A DNA stretch of 64,000 nucleotides from Streptomyces sp. AM 2-1-1 (GCF_029167645.1 NZ_CP119147.1:124001-188000); one strand, 5' to 3'. Counted from the first letter of the stretch, positions 1 through 9,341 are shown. Notes: generated from the letters alone by a model not told the origin. Translations and numbers: made by a program.

Positions 1-126
1 CGAGCGGCCGCTGGTGCGGAGTGCGCGCACGGTGCATCGGAGTCCGAGCGCCGCGCCGGTGGATGCCATCGCGTACGACAGCACGGGTGTCAGCCAGCCG
101 AAGGCGGCGTGGTCCAGGTGTCCCAT
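1..126 (-). CDS. MHYT-domain membrane signalling protein, N-terminal part only
   Basis: Reading leftwards from an ATG at 126, 42 codons stay open to the window edge. The peptide starts MGHLDHAAFGWLTPVLSY and continues into GAALGLRCTVRAL, which resembles the first membrane helix and following segment of Streptomyces MHYT-domain proteins. These are integral membrane proteins thought to sense a diatomic gas or redox state through metal-bound MHYT motifs. The motifs themselves lie outside the window, so the call rests on the N-terminal similarity alone. The gene is divergent from the methyltransferase at 408. Confidence 0.6.
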   Translation of the reverse strand, partial: MGHLDHAAFGWLTPVLSYAMASTGAALGLRCTVRALRTSGRS

Positions 127-407
127 AGACCGGGGACGGTAGCCCGGCGGGCCGTACCCGCCGGGGGCATACTTCGAAAGATCATGGAATATGACGGATC
201 GGCGTGCTCAACCGATCGGAGAGTGGCTGATTCTGTCGCCTGAAGGAGCGTGACAGAGCCGGACATTGTCGCCATGAAACCGCCACGAGCGGGGGTGTCC
301 CGCGGAACACGTACCTGCTTCCGCACTTCGGCAGAGCATTCCCGGCCGGGCGTGGACTCACCCCTCCTACCGTCCCGATCCGGCCGGTGACCCACGATCA
401 TGTCTGC

Positions 408-1034
408 ATGAGCGATGAGCGGACACGCGTACGGGACTTCTTCACCGAGCGGGCGGCCGGCTGGGACGCGCGCTTCGCCGGCGACGGACCCGCATACGCC
501 TCGGCGGTGGGCCTTCTCGGGCTCCGGCCGGGGGACGCGGTACTCGACGCGGGCTGCGGTACGGGGCGTGCGCTGCCGGCCCTGCGCGAGGCGGTCGGAC
601 CGGCCGGCCGGGTTCTGGGCGCCGATCTGACGCCCGCGATGCTCCGCGAGGCGGTGCGGGCCGGACGGGACCGGAGGGCCGCACTGATGCTCGCCGATGT
701 CGAGCGGGTCCCCCTCGGCGACGCGGTCCTGGACGCCGTCTTCGGCGCCGGGCTCGTCTCCCACCTCGCCCGGCCGCAGGCCGGCCTGCGCGAACTCGCC
801 CGTGTGGTGCGCCCGGGCGGGCGGCTGGCCCTGTTCCATCCGGTCGGCCGGGCAGCCCTCGCCGCCCGGCACGGCCGGGCACTCAGTGAGGACGATCTGC
901 GTGCCGAGACCCGCCTGGGCCCCCTGCTGGCCCGTGCAGGGTGGCGCCTGGACGCGTACACCGACGAGGACGACCGGTTCCTCGCCCTGGCCCGTCGTAC
1001 GCCGGCGACCGGGGGCGGACCGGCTACGCCGTGA
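408..1034 (+). CDS. class I SAM-dependent methyltransferase
   Basis: A 208-residue protein with the glycine-rich SAM-binding motif VLDAGCGTGRALP near residue 50, an acidic residue after the second strand (GADLTPAML) and the late motif ELARVVRPGGRLALF. It therefore belongs to the small soluble Methyltransf_11/25 group, which moves a methyl group from SAM to a small molecule or lipid that cannot be predicted here. I start at the ATG giving MSDERTRVRDFF, because family members begin with a short helix just before the FFTERAAGWDARF segment; a GTG lies seven codons upstream. Its 3' end overlaps the remnant of a convergent hydrolase gene by about 10 bp. Confidence 0.85.
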   Translation: MSDERTRVRDFFTERAAGWDARFAGDGPAYASAVGLLGLRPGDAVLDAGCGTGRALPALREAVGPAGRVLGADLTPAMLREAVRAGRDRRAALMLADVERVPLGDAVLDAVFGAGLVSHLARPQAGLRELARVVRPGGRLALFHPVGRAALAARHGRALSEDDLRAETRLGPLLARAGWRLDAYTDEDDRFLALARRTPATGGGPATP

Positions 1035-1285
1035 GGGCTCGCCCCGACACGGCGGCGAACGCGTCGGGACGGGTCACCATGCTGGGGTGCCCCGCCCCGG
1101 GGACGGTTTCCACCCGCACGCCCCCGGCGATCGGCTCGGCGCGGCCCGGAAGTTCCTCGCCCCCCGGCCCTGGAGGTGGACGCGCTCCGCGGTGCCGGTC
1201 ACCGGCATCCGCCGCACGGGCGGCTCGGTCCGGGCGACCGGCGAGGCGGAGCTGCGCCGGCCGCGCGACGTCCTGGAATCACCCG
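1024..1285 (-). pseudogene. remnant of an alpha/beta-hydrolase, C-terminal end with frameshift
   Basis: Read leftwards, the stretch encodes GEELPGRAEPIAGG, then VETVPGAGHPSMVTRPDAF, then a stop at 1024-1026. The GAGH..M..PDAF pattern is the catalytic-histidine region at the end of esterase-like alpha/beta-hydrolases. Further upstream the expected preceding strand (MPVTGTAERVHLQG) appears in a different frame, so at least one frameshift separates the two pieces around 1170-1190. No N-terminal domain is present, because the next gene upstream is the MpaB-like oxygenase. This is a decayed fragment and is unlikely to be expressed as an enzyme. Confidence 0.5.
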
Positions 1286-2184
1286 GTGGCGCCACCCTCC
1301 GACGTGCGCCGGTGCGGCACCGGGCAGCCGCGTACGCCCGGGGTGGGGAAGGTGCCGAGCGCGGCCACCTCGTACCCGTCCGGGTAACCCTTGATCTCGG
1401 GGTTCTGGCGGGCGTAGTGCGGTGCGGACCGGGGCGGCAGCAGCCGGACCGCCCGGGCCCGGAGCCGCAGCGCTCCCCTGGTCAGGCCGCGCGCGAGGAC
1501 GCCCGGACGCCGGTAGCGGAAGGCTTCCAGCAGCGCCTCGTCGAGAAGGGCGAGACTCGCCCCGCGCACCAGCGGCGCGAGCGGCGCCGGATACCAGGAG
1601 GCCATCAGGTCCAGAGTGGCGTCGGAGACCTGCCTGGCGCCCTCGTCCCACCCGAAGTGATCCCTCTCGTACGCGTCGAGGGTCTCCTCGAACTCCTCGT
1701 AGGTGCGGGGCGGGTCCGGGATGCCCAGGTGCGCGCCGAGCGTGCGGTAGTAGACGGCGTACGCCTGGCGTTCGTGGGCGGAGAGCCGCCGCCAGCCGTA
1801 CGCGTCCAGCCAGCGCTTCGGGACGACGACGAAGGTGCAGAGCACATAGCGCATGTCGTCGTCGCCGATGTCGTAGGCGCGGTGCATCGCGTTGATCCGG
1901 CGGATCGCCGTCCGGCCGCTGTCGGAGTCGAAGCCGTGCTCCACGACGGTGTCGAGGAGGAGCGCCGTGTCGTCGTAGCGCTTCTGGGAACGGTCCGTCA
2001 GCTCCGCCGTGCGGGCCAGCAGCCGGCCGATGGCGGGGACGGCATAGGTGCGGTACAGGGCGAGTTCGAGGGCACGGGTGACGTCCCAGGGGAACTCGAG
2101 CGTGACAGAGAGGCGGTAGATCCGGAGGAAGTCGCGTTCCGGATCGAGGCCCTGGATTTCCTTCAGCCGGTCGTACCGCTTCAC
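1279..2184 (-). CDS. oxygenase MpaB family protein (DUF2236)
   Basis: A 301-residue protein matching the MpaB/latex-clearing-protein-like family (DUF2236). These are haem-dependent or haem-like oxidoreductases related to MpaB of mycophenolic acid synthesis. Recognisable segments are MHRAYDIGDDDMRYVLCTFV, in which the family histidine follows an Asn/Met helix, then PKRWLDAYGWRRLS and YYRTLGAHLGIPDPP. The substrate is unknown. The last residues (GVRGCPVPHRRTSEGG) look non-native and run into the neighbouring hydrolase remnant, so the original C-terminus may have been altered by the event that destroyed that gene. Confidence 0.8.
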   Translation of the reverse strand: MKRYDRLKEIQGLDPERDFLRIYRLSVTLEFPWDVTRALELALYRTYAVPAIGRLLARTAELTDRSQKRYDDTALLLDTVVEHGFDSDSGRTAIRRINAMHRAYDIGDDDMRYVLCTFVVVPKRWLDAYGWRRLSAHERQAYAVYYRTLGAHLGIPDPPRTYEEFEETLDAYERDHFGWDEGARQVSDATLDLMASWYPAPLAPLVRGASLALLDEALLEAFRYRRPGVLARGLTRGALRLRARAVRLLPPRSAPHYARQNPEIKGYPDGYEVAALGTFPTPGVRGCPVPHRRTSEGGATG

Positions 2185-2373
2185 GCCGTCCCCCTCCGCC
2201 GGTGCCCGGAGCCGTCCACTCTACGGCGCGGACACGGCGACGGCGGGGGTGTCGACCTCTCCCGGAGGACTTCCGCGGTCCGCGACCTCGGCTTCCCGCG
2301 AGGTCTCGACGGCGAGGTTACCGGGTGGTTAGGGTGCGCCGACGAACGAGCGTCGATGCAGGAGGAGGACACC

Positions 2374-3216
2374 GTGGCCGGTGCGGACGAGATGGTCGCC
2401 GCCGACGACGCGCTGTACGTGCTGACCGCGCTGCTGCTGACCCCCGCGAGCTTCCCCACCGTGCTGGGCGACGACTATCCGGCCGCGTGCCACGCGCTCG
2501 GCCTCGAACCGTACGCGCAGGGGTACGGCCTCGTGTTCGGCCAGGACGGCGAGGGCGCCCGCTGGACCGTGGTGACCGAGGACGTCACCCTCGTCGCCGG
2601 GGCCATCGCCGCCTGGGACTGCGGCATCCGTCAGGAACTCTCCCCCGACGACCGCACGGTCGTCTGCGCCTTGCCCGGCTGGCCGCTGGAACTCGTGGTC
2701 GCCGCGCCCGGGGTTCCCGCGCCGCATGACCCGGACCCCGTCGAGGACGGGCAGGGCGGGGCGCTCCTTCTCACGCCCCCTGACGAGAGCGCGTGGGGTC
2801 CGGCGCAGCGACGGCTGGGGGCGGACCAGATCGCCACCGAGTGGGTGGCGTGGCGCGAGCAGGCCGACTCCGCCGTCTCCCCCGCGGCGCTTCCGTCCGG
2901 GGAGACGGGAGCCGCGTCCGGGGACCCCGGAGCCGCGCCTACGCCGGGGCATCCCGGCGTCCGCGAGGTGATGGAGGAGGCACGGAGTTATCTCGACAAC
3001 CCTCCGCCGCCGGGGCGCGTCAGGTCCTCCTTCGCCACCGCGGACGCCCGTGTCCTGCGGGTAGACGGACCCGGGTGGTCCCTGGTGGCCCGGACCGGCG
3101 ACATGGCGTTCGTCCTGCTGGACGAGGAGCCGCGCGAGGTGCTGCAGGTCCGGCAGGGACCGCGGCTCTCCGCGCTCCTGTCCGCCTTGGACGAGCTGGC
3201 CGCCCGGCCCGCGTGA
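2374..3216 (+). CDS. hypothetical protein, actinobacterial
   Basis: A 280-residue acidic soluble protein without signal peptide or membrane helix. I prefer the GTG at 2374, because a strong AGGAGGAGGA tract lies 5-8 bases upstream; an ATG at 2356 would place that tract inside the gene. The N-terminal 100 residues (DALYVLTALLLTPASF, then GYGLVFGQDGEGARW) and the C-terminal 80 (RSYLDNPPPPGRVRSSF, then LDELAARPA) look folded. A proline/glycine-rich linker of about 40 residues lies between them. I do not recognise a family. The gene is convergent with the small membrane protein downstream. Confidence 0.7.
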   Translation: MAGADEMVAADDALYVLTALLLTPASFPTVLGDDYPAACHALGLEPYAQGYGLVFGQDGEGARWTVVTEDVTLVAGAIAAWDCGIRQELSPDDRTVVCALPGWPLELVVAAPGVPAPHDPDPVEDGQGGALLLTPPDESAWGPAQRRLGADQIATEWVAWREQADSAVSPAALPSGETGAASGDPGAAPTPGHPGVREVMEEARSYLDNPPPPGRVRSSFATADARVLRVDGPGWSLVARTGDMAFVLLDEEPREVLQVRQGPRLSALLSALDELAARPA

Positions 3217-3314
3217 CAGCGCTCCGCGATGTCACACGCGTTCGCGTGCCCGGCGCGGCCCGGCGGGAAGTCCCCGTGCGCGCTGGGTGCGGCGCACCGC
3301 CGCGACCGGGCTGT

Positions 3315-3497
3315 TCAGCCTCGGATCTCCTTGCGGCGCATGCGCCGGATCCTGCGCCGCTGCCCAGGGTCGAGCAGCAGGTATCCGGCGAGGGGCACCG
3401 CGATCAGTACCGCGAGGGCCCACCAGAACCCGATGAACGGGATCAGGACGGCCGCCACGACGACTCCCCCGATGACGATCTTCGCGCCGTTCGACAT
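3315..3497 (-). CDS. small two-helix membrane protein
   Basis: Sixty residues, starting MSNGAKIVIGGVVVAAVLI. Two hydrophobic stretches (about residues 7-23 and 26-44) are joined by FWW, and an Arg-rich cytoplasmic tail (GQRRRIRRMRRKEIRG) follows the positive-inside rule. Proteins of this size and design are common in Streptomyces genomes and have no assigned role. It lies downstream of the desaturase in the same orientation, about 80 bp away, but no coupling is visible. Confidence 0.65.
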   Translation of the reverse strand: MSNGAKIVIGGVVVAAVLIPFIGFWWALAVLIAVPLAGYLLLDPGQRRRIRRMRRKEIRG

Positions 3498-3580
3498 GAT
3501 GGTGCCTCCTCTGCGGCGGTCGGCCGCCTCTCCAGTGAGAACGCCCGTGCGGTACGTACGGTTCCCGGCCCGCCGCCGGC

Positions 3581-4738
3581 TCAGCGCAACGGTGCGCCGA
3601 CCTCGTGCATGTGGGCCAGACCCTGCCGGTAGGACTCGACGAGTCCGGTCTCCGTGTACGGCATCCCGATCCCGCGGCAGTACTCCTTGACGAGCGGCTG
3701 GGCGAGGCGCAGGTGCGGGCGGGGCATGCTCGGGAACAGGTGGTGCTCGATCTGGTAGTTCAGTCCGCCGAGGAACCAGTCCGTGAGAACGGCGCCGCGG
3801 ACGTTGCGGGAGGTGAGGACCTGGCGTTGCAGATGGCCCCAGCGGTCACCGTCGGGGTCGGGCATCTCCATGCCCTTGTGGTTGGGGGCGAAGGCCATAC
3901 CCAGGTGCAGCCCGAAGAGCGCGTGGAGCAGCAGCGCGAAGACGAGGGCCTTCGGCGGGGACATGGCGGCGAGGAACAGCGTGCCCCAGAGCGCGAGATG
4001 GGCGATCATCAGCAGCCCGGAGAGGAAGCGTTCGGTGCCGCGCTGACGGCTCAGGAACCGGAAGCCGGAGACCTTCAGGGCTATGCCCTCCAGCAGCAGC
4101 AGCGGGAAGAAGAGGCGCGCCTGATGGCGGGTGAGCCAACGGGCGAACCCCTCCCGCCGGGCCGCCTGCCGCTGGGTCCAGACCAGGGCCCCCACGCCGA
4201 CGTCGGGATCCTTGTCGACGTGGTTGGGGTGGGCGTGATGGCGGACGTGCTTGTCGTTCCACCACGCCTCGTTCATGCCGAGCAGCAGGTTTCCGTGCAC
4301 GAGGCCGATGATCCGGCCGGTCCTGCGGTCCCCGGTGATCTGGGCGTGCCCGGCGTCGTGCCCGACGAAGGCGGTCCGGGTCCACAGGACGGCCAGGGGG
4401 GCCGCGAGGAGCAGCGTCCACCAGGTGTCGCCGAGGAGCACGATGCCGGCGGCGACCGCGGCGAGGGCGAGCGCGTTGACGGTGATGCCCCTGGCGTACC
4501 AGCCGGTGCGGCGGTCCAGGAGTCCCTGGCCCCTGACGGTCTTCAGGAGCGGTGCGAAGTCGCTGGCGCCGGCGGTCCGTCCGGCGTCCGGAGCGGGCGC
4601 CGGTACGGATGCCGCGGGCGCGGCGGAACCGGGTCCGGTGCGCGGGGCGGACAGGACACCGGGCGTGCCCGGGGTGGCCGCGGGTTCCGCGGGCCGCGAT
4701 CCGGCCGGTTCGGTGGCGGTGGTGGTCGTCTGGGGCAT
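3581..4738 (-). CDS. membrane fatty-acid desaturase (acyl-CoA/acyl-lipid desaturase)
   Basis: A 385-residue integral membrane di-iron enzyme that introduces a double bond into acyl chains. All three histidine clusters are present: HDAGH (after GHDAGHAQITG), HVRHH (in NDKHVRHHAHPNHVDKDPD) and QIEHH (in NYQIEHHLFPSMPRPH). The QxxHH form of the third box is typical of front-end or linoleoyl-CoA-type desaturases. Several hydrophobic helices separate the boxes. The first 75 residues are a Pro/Ala/Thr-rich tail ending before LLKTVRGQGLLDRR. The ATG giving MPQTTTTATEPAG is chosen; the frame stays open far upstream, but that part has no family resemblance. The gene is divergent from the helicase. Confidence 0.9.
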   Translation of the reverse strand: MPQTTTTATEPAGSRPAEPAATPGTPGVLSAPRTGPGSAAPAASVPAPAPDAGRTAGASDFAPLLKTVRGQGLLDRRTGWYARGITVNALALAAVAAGIVLLGDTWWTLLLAAPLAVLWTRTAFVGHDAGHAQITGDRRTGRIIGLVHGNLLLGMNEAWWNDKHVRHHAHPNHVDKDPDVGVGALVWTQRQAARREGFARWLTRHQARLFFPLLLLEGIALKVSGFRFLSRQRGTERFLSGLLMIAHLALWGTLFLAAMSPPKALVFALLLHALFGLHLGMAFAPNHKGMEMPDPDGDRWGHLQRQVLTSRNVRGAVLTDWFLGGLNYQIEHHLFPSMPRPHLRLAQPLVKEYCRGIGMPYTETGLVESYRQGLAHMHEVGAPLR

Positions 4739-5088
4739 GGCGTCTCCAGCTCTTCGGACGGGTGCGCCTACCCGAGGAAACGTAATGACGGGGGCGGGGC
4801 CGCTGCCATGGCGCCACCATCCCGATGAGCAGGGGGCATTCCCCCTCCTCCGCCGCTGGTGCTGACCCCCGTGCGAGGTGTCCGGGGGGGCGCGCTCCGG
4901 GTACCGACCGTGCGCCGGGCGCCCACGCCGCTCGGCGCCGCGCCGCGGCGGCCTGGTGTAACCTCGGCGCCCGGTTGCCCGGCGGTCGCCGCACGCGGGT
5001 CGCGCGGGGCTGCCGGAGTTCCCCGGCAGCGGAACGACCACGGGACCGGTCCTGGGTCCGTCACCCCCGTCACTCTGAGGAAGTCGAC
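4739..5088. other. intergenic region between divergent desaturase and SNF2 helicase genes
   Basis: About 350 bp without a convincing gene. The only Shine-Dalgarno-like tract near the helicase is GAGGAA at 5077-5082. Both flanking genes point outwards, so their promoters must lie here, but no clear -35/-10 pair stands out in this GC-rich DNA. The plus-strand frame stays open across the whole region, which reflects base composition rather than coding. Confidence 0.5.
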
Positions 5089-7992
5089 ATCGCCGCGTAC
5101 GGTTTTCCCCCGGTCACACCCTTCCCCATCGGTGAACTGGCCCGCCGAGAAGCGGTCTTCCTCCCGGCCGACCCGGCGCGCGCCGGGTCCGTCGCCTTCT
5201 GGGACCCGGCGGGTGGGCCGGACGCGCTGCCGGACACGGCGGAGGGGTCCCGGACCACGCTCACGGTCGCCGTCGGCGGGGACGGGACGCGTACGGTGCA
5301 CGCGCTCCTTCTTCCGGTGCGCGAGGCGCTGCCCCTGCTGACCCGCGGCCGCGCGACGGGGGGCGCCTCGGCGTCCGTGGCGTTCTGGGGGGCGGCGGGG
5401 CTGCTGGCCCTGCAGTTCGCGGCTCGCGGGCTGCTGCTGCCGGGACTGAGTGCCGCCTCCCACGACGCGTGGCGGGCCGGTCCGCTCACCGCCGAGGACC
5501 TGGCGCGGGTCCGGGAACTGGCGGCGGCGATGCCGCCGGCCGCCCACGCGGTGCCGCTCCCCGGGGAGGCTCCGCTGTCGCTGCCCGATCCGGAGCAGCT
5601 CGTGCGGGACTTCCTGGACGCGGTGTCCGACACCCTGCCGCGCACTCCGGCGGCGCCGTCGCTGGCCGGGGGGCCGGCGTTCGCGGCCCACGCGCCGCAA
5701 CGGGTGCCGCAGTTGCGCACGTGGGCCGCCGAGCTCGCGGCCGGACACGACGCCGGGGTACGGCTCTCGCTGCGGATCGACGTCCTCGGCCTGGACGCCG
5801 GAGGGGCGGACGGGGGGCCGGAATCCGGGCCGTCCTTCCGCGTGGTGCTCCAGGTGCACGGCGTCAGCGATCCGGGTCTCGTCGCGGACAGCGCCGCGTT
5901 GTGGGCGGCCGACGGGACGGTGGCCCGGCCCTTCGGCCCCCGCGCACGCACGGACGTACTCCTGGGTCTGCGCCGTGCCGTTCGCGCCTGGCCCCCGCTC
6001 GCTCCCCTGCTCTCGGCCGCCGTACCGGACGCGGTGGACGTCGACGACGAGGAGATCGCCGAACTGCTGGGCCCCGCGGCGGCGGCCCTCGCCTCGGCGG
6101 GCGTCCAGATCCACTGGCCCCGGCAGCTCGCCGGGAGGCTGACGGCACGGGCGACCATCGGTCCGCAGGGGCACGAGGCGGTCCCCGGCCGGGAGGGCGG
6201 GGACGGCACCGGGGACGACGGTGGCGGTGCGCCGTCCCCGCTCTCGGCGAGGGGGCCGCTCACGTTCGCTTGGTGGTTCTCCCTGGGCGACCAGCGGCTC
6301 ACCCGGGAGGAACTCGACCGGCTCGCGGAGGCGAAGCGCCCGGTGGTCCGTCTGCGGGACCAGTGGGTGCTGGTCGATCCCGAGGCGGCGCGGCGCGTCC
6401 GCACCGCCGAGGAACGGCCCGTCACACCGGTCGACGCGCTGAGCGCCGTACTGACCGGCTCGGCCGAGGTCGACGGGCGGCTCGTCCCCGTCGAGGCCAC
6501 CGGCTGGATGGCGCGGCTGCGGGACCGGCTCGCCGGATCCGGGACGGACGGTCCTGCCCGCCCCCAGCCCGAGGCGCTGGCGGCGACCCTGCGCGACTAC
6601 CAGCTACGGGGCCTGAACTGGCTGGACACCATGACCTCGCTGGGCCTAGGGGCCTGTCTCGCAGACGACATGGGGCTGGGCAAGACCATCACGCTCATCG
6701 CCCTCCACCTCCGGCGGCAGGAAGACGCCACCACCGCCGGACCCACGCTGGTGGTCTGCCCGACGTCCCTGATGGGCAACTGGCAGCGGGAGATCGAGAG
6801 GTTCGCGCCGGGCACCGCGGTGCGCCGTTTCCACGGGCCGTCCCGTTCCGAGGAGGGCCTGGACCGGGGCGGGTTCGTGCTGACCACGTACGGCACGATG
6901 CGGCTGGACGCGGCCCGCCTCGCCCGCACGGAGTGGGGCATGGTGGTCGCCGACGAGGCACAGCACGTGAAGAACGCGCGTGCCGCGACGGCCAGGGCGC
7001 TCCGCACCATCGGGTCCGGTGCCCGGGTGGCGCTCACGGGCACCCCGGTGGAGAACAACCTTTCGGAACTGTGGGCCATTCTCGACTGGACCACTCCGGG
7101 GCTGCTGGGCCGGCTGGGCACCTTCCGTCGCCGGTACGCGGCGGCCGTCGAAGGCGGGCGGGACCCGGCCGCGGCCGAGCGGCTCGGCGCGCTGGTCCGC
7201 CCCTTCCTGCTGCGGCGCCGCAAGTCGGATCCGGGCGTCGCCCCGGAGTTGCCGCCGAAGACGGAGACGGACCACGCGGTCTCGCTGACGTCGGAGCAGG
7301 CCGGTCTCTACGAGGCGGTCGTGCGGGAGACCCTCGCGGAGATCGAACGCGCCGACGGCTTCGAGCGGCGGGGTCTGGTCGTGAAGCTGCTCACCTCGCT
7401 GAAGCAGATCTGCAACCACCCGGCGCAGTACCTGAAGGAGGAGGACCCGAGGATCGCGGACCGCTCGGGAAAGGTGGAGCTGCTGGACGAACTGCTCGAC
7501 ACCATCCTGGCCGAGGACGGCGGCGTACTCGTGTTCACCCAGTACGTGGCGATGGCGCGGCTGCTGGAACGGCATCTCGCCGGGCGGGGGGTGGTGACCC
7601 AGTTCCTGCACGGGGGCACGCCGGTGGCCCGCCGGGAGGAGATGGTCCGCCGGTTCCAGGAGGGCGGGCCGCCGGTGTTCCTGCTCTCCCTCAAGGCGGC
7701 GGGCACGGGACTCAACCTCACCCGGGCCGGGCATGTGGTGCACTTCGACCGCTGGTGGAACCCCGCGGTGGAGGCGCAGGCCACCGACCGCGCCCACCGG
7801 ATGGGTCAGACCCGGCCCGTGCAGGTGCACCGCATCATCGCCGAGGGAACCGTGGAGGACCGGATCGCCGGTCTGCTGGCCCGTAAACAGGGCTTGGCGG
7901 ACGCGGTGCTGGGGTCCGGCGAGGCGGCGCTGACCGAGCTGACGGACGCGGAACTCAAGGATCTGGTGGCACTGCGGGGGGAGACACGGTGA
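5089..7992 (+). CDS. SNF2-family DEAD/DEAH-box helicase
   Basis: A protein of about 967 residues that uses ATP to translocate on or remodel DNA. The C-terminal half holds the two RecA-like lobes: LADDMGLGKT with the Walker lysine near residue 532, DEAQ near 622, SLKQICNHPAQY, FTQYVAMARLLERHL and the final Arg-finger motif ATDRAHRMGQTRPV. The N-terminal half is the Streptomyces-type extension (FLPADPARAGSVAFW). The start is unusual: no ATG, GTG or TTG occurs in frame between the far-upstream frame and codon 70. GAGGAA at 5077-5082 is correctly spaced for an ATC at 5089, which I take as the start. Its stop overlaps the SWIM gene (GTGA), so the two should be co-translated and work together. Confidence 0.85.
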   Translation: MAAYGFPPVTPFPIGELARREAVFLPADPARAGSVAFWDPAGGPDALPDTAEGSRTTLTVAVGGDGTRTVHALLLPVREALPLLTRGRATGGASASVAFWGAAGLLALQFAARGLLLPGLSAASHDAWRAGPLTAEDLARVRELAAAMPPAAHAVPLPGEAPLSLPDPEQLVRDFLDAVSDTLPRTPAAPSLAGGPAFAAHAPQRVPQLRTWAAELAAGHDAGVRLSLRIDVLGLDAGGADGGPESGPSFRVVLQVHGVSDPGLVADSAALWAADGTVARPFGPRARTDVLLGLRRAVRAWPPLAPLLSAAVPDAVDVDDEEIAELLGPAAAALASAGVQIHWPRQLAGRLTARATIGPQGHEAVPGREGGDGTGDDGGGAPSPLSARGPLTFAWWFSLGDQRLTREELDRLAEAKRPVVRLRDQWVLVDPEAARRVRTAEERPVTPVDALSAVLTGSAEVDGRLVPVEATGWMARLRDRLAGSGTDGPARPQPEALAATLRDYQLRGLNWLDTMTSLGLGACLADDMGLGKTITLIALHLRRQEDATTAGPTLVVCPTSLMGNWQREIERFAPGTAVRRFHGPSRSEEGLDRGGFVLTTYGTMRLDAARLARTEWGMVVADEAQHVKNARAATARALRTIGSGARVALTGTPVENNLSELWAILDWTTPGLLGRLGTFRRRYAAAVEGGRDPAAAERLGALVRPFLLRRRKSDPGVAPELPPKTETDHAVSLTSEQAGLYEAVVRETLAEIERADGFERRGLVVKLLTSLKQICNHPAQYLKEEDPRIADRSGKVELLDELLDTILAEDGGVLVFTQYVAMARLLERHLAGRGVVTQFLHGGTPVARREEMVRRFQEGGPPVFLLSLKAAGTGLNLTRAGHVVHFDRWWNPAVEAQATDRAHRMGQTRPVQVHRIIAEGTVEDRIAGLLARKQGLADAVLGSGEAALTELTDAELKDLVALRGETR

Positions 7993-9341
7993 GCGGTACG
8001 CACGAACACCACGGGGACCCGTACGAGGAGGACGAGGAGGGCGTGCACGACGACGGAGAGGGAGCCGGGTACGACGCGCGCGCGTCGCGGGCGCCGAGTG
8101 CTCCGGAGCGTGTCTTCGACGCCTTGCCTCCCGCGCCGGGCCGGGCGTTCGCGGCGTCCTGGTGGGGCAAGGCCTGGCTGAAGGCCCTGGAGGACACGGC
8201 GCTCGACGGCGCGCAGCTCAAAGCGGGCCGGCGGATCGCCCGGGAAGGCCGGGTGGGCGCCATGTCGGTGCGCCCGGGCCGGATCACCGCCGTGGTGCGC
8301 GACCGGGACGGCGCGTACCGCAGCGACGTGCTGGTCCAGACCCTGGGCGACGAGGGATGGGGCTGCTTCCTGGGCATGGCGGTGGAGCGGTCCGGTCATG
8401 TCGCGGCGCTGCTCGACCGGGAGATGCCCCCGCATCTGATCGAGGACGCCTCGTCGGCCGGGGTGGACCTGCTGCCGGGGATCGGTGATCTGGAACCGGA
8501 ATGCTCCTGCGGGGCGTGGGACCACTGCGCGCACTCGGCGGCGCTCTGCTACCAGGTGGCGCGCCTGCTCGACCAGGACCCCTTCGTCCTGCTGCTCCTG
8601 CGCGGACGTGACGAACGCCGTCTCCTGGAGGAGCTCCGCACCCGCGGGACAGCGGGCCGGGAGGACACCGCAGCGACGGCGCGCCGGGGTGTTCCCGCCG
8701 CCGAGGTGTTCGCCCGGGCGGGGAACCTCCCGGCGCTGCCCGCTCTGCCGCCACTCCCCCCGGAGCCCGGTGCGCCGCCGTCGCCGGACACCGGGACGGG
8801 AGCGGCCCCCGGCGTTGATCCGGCCGCGCTGGAGGTACTGGCGGCGGACAGCGCCGTGCGGGCCCACCGGATGCTCCTGGAGGCGCTCGCCCCCGGCCAC
8901 CGGGACCAGGCGCTCCCCGAGGTGCTGACGCCGGAACAGGACGCGGTGCGTCTCGCGGCCGGGAGCGGCGCCGCACCGTGGGCCGTCGCCCGCCTCGCGT
9001 CGGCGGGCGGGCACCTCAGGGCCCGGCCGGCCGCCGCCGTGCTCGCCTGGCAGTTCGGCGGCGTCGCGGCGCTCGCGGTTCTGGACGAGGAGTGGGAGCC
9101 CGGCGCCGCGGCGCTCGGCAGGGCCCGGGACCAGCTCTCCGCGGCCTGGGACGAGGGTGAGGCGCCCGCCCTCCGGCGGAGCGGCAACCGCTGGACGGCG
9201 CCGGGCCTCGGGGTGCAACTGCGTCTCGGGCGGGACGGTCGCTGGTGGGGGTACCGCAAGGACCGGGGCCGTTGGGTCCCCGCGGGTCCGGCGGACGCCG
9301 ACCCGGCCGGCGCGCTGGCGGGCGCCGGGGCCGAGGACTGA
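7989..9341 (+). CDS. SWIM zinc-finger protein
   Basis: A 450-residue protein whose GTG start overlaps the helicase stop by four bases. The SWIM zinc finger CSCGAWDHCAH (C172, C174, C180, H182) is followed by the family helix SAALCYQVARLLDQDPF. SWIM proteins next to SNF2 helicases are a conserved actinobacterial pair in which the finger probably supplies DNA or protein binding for the motor. The region before the finger holds a conserved RAFAASWWGKAWLKALE segment. The remainder is an Ala/Pro-rich helical region ending in LGRDGRWWGYRKDRGRW. Confidence 0.9.
   Translation: MSGTHEHHGDPYEEDEEGVHDDGEGAGYDARASRAPSAPERVFDALPPAPGRAFAASWWGKAWLKALEDTALDGAQLKAGRRIAREGRVGAMSVRPGRITAVVRDRDGAYRSDVLVQTLGDEGWGCFLGMAVERSGHVAALLDREMPPHLIEDASSAGVDLLPGIGDLEPECSCGAWDHCAHSAALCYQVARLLDQDPFVLLLLRGRDERRLLEELRTRGTAGREDTAATARRGVPAAEVFARAGNLPALPALPPLPPEPGAPPSPDTGTGAAPGVDPAALEVLAADSAVRAHRMLLEALAPGHRDQALPEVLTPEQDAVRLAAGSGAAPWAVARLASAGGHLRARPAAAVLAWQFGGVAALAVLDEEWEPGAAALGRARDQLSAAWDEGEAPALRRSGNRWTAPGLGVQLRLGRDGRWWGYRKDRGRWVPAGPADADPAGALAGAGAED

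Noticed and set aside
697..2355. Plus-strand upstream extension of the 2374 gene through the oxygenase region
   Set aside because: The extension lies antisense to the MpaB-family gene and has no protein-like features; AGGAGG just before GTG 2374 fixes the start.
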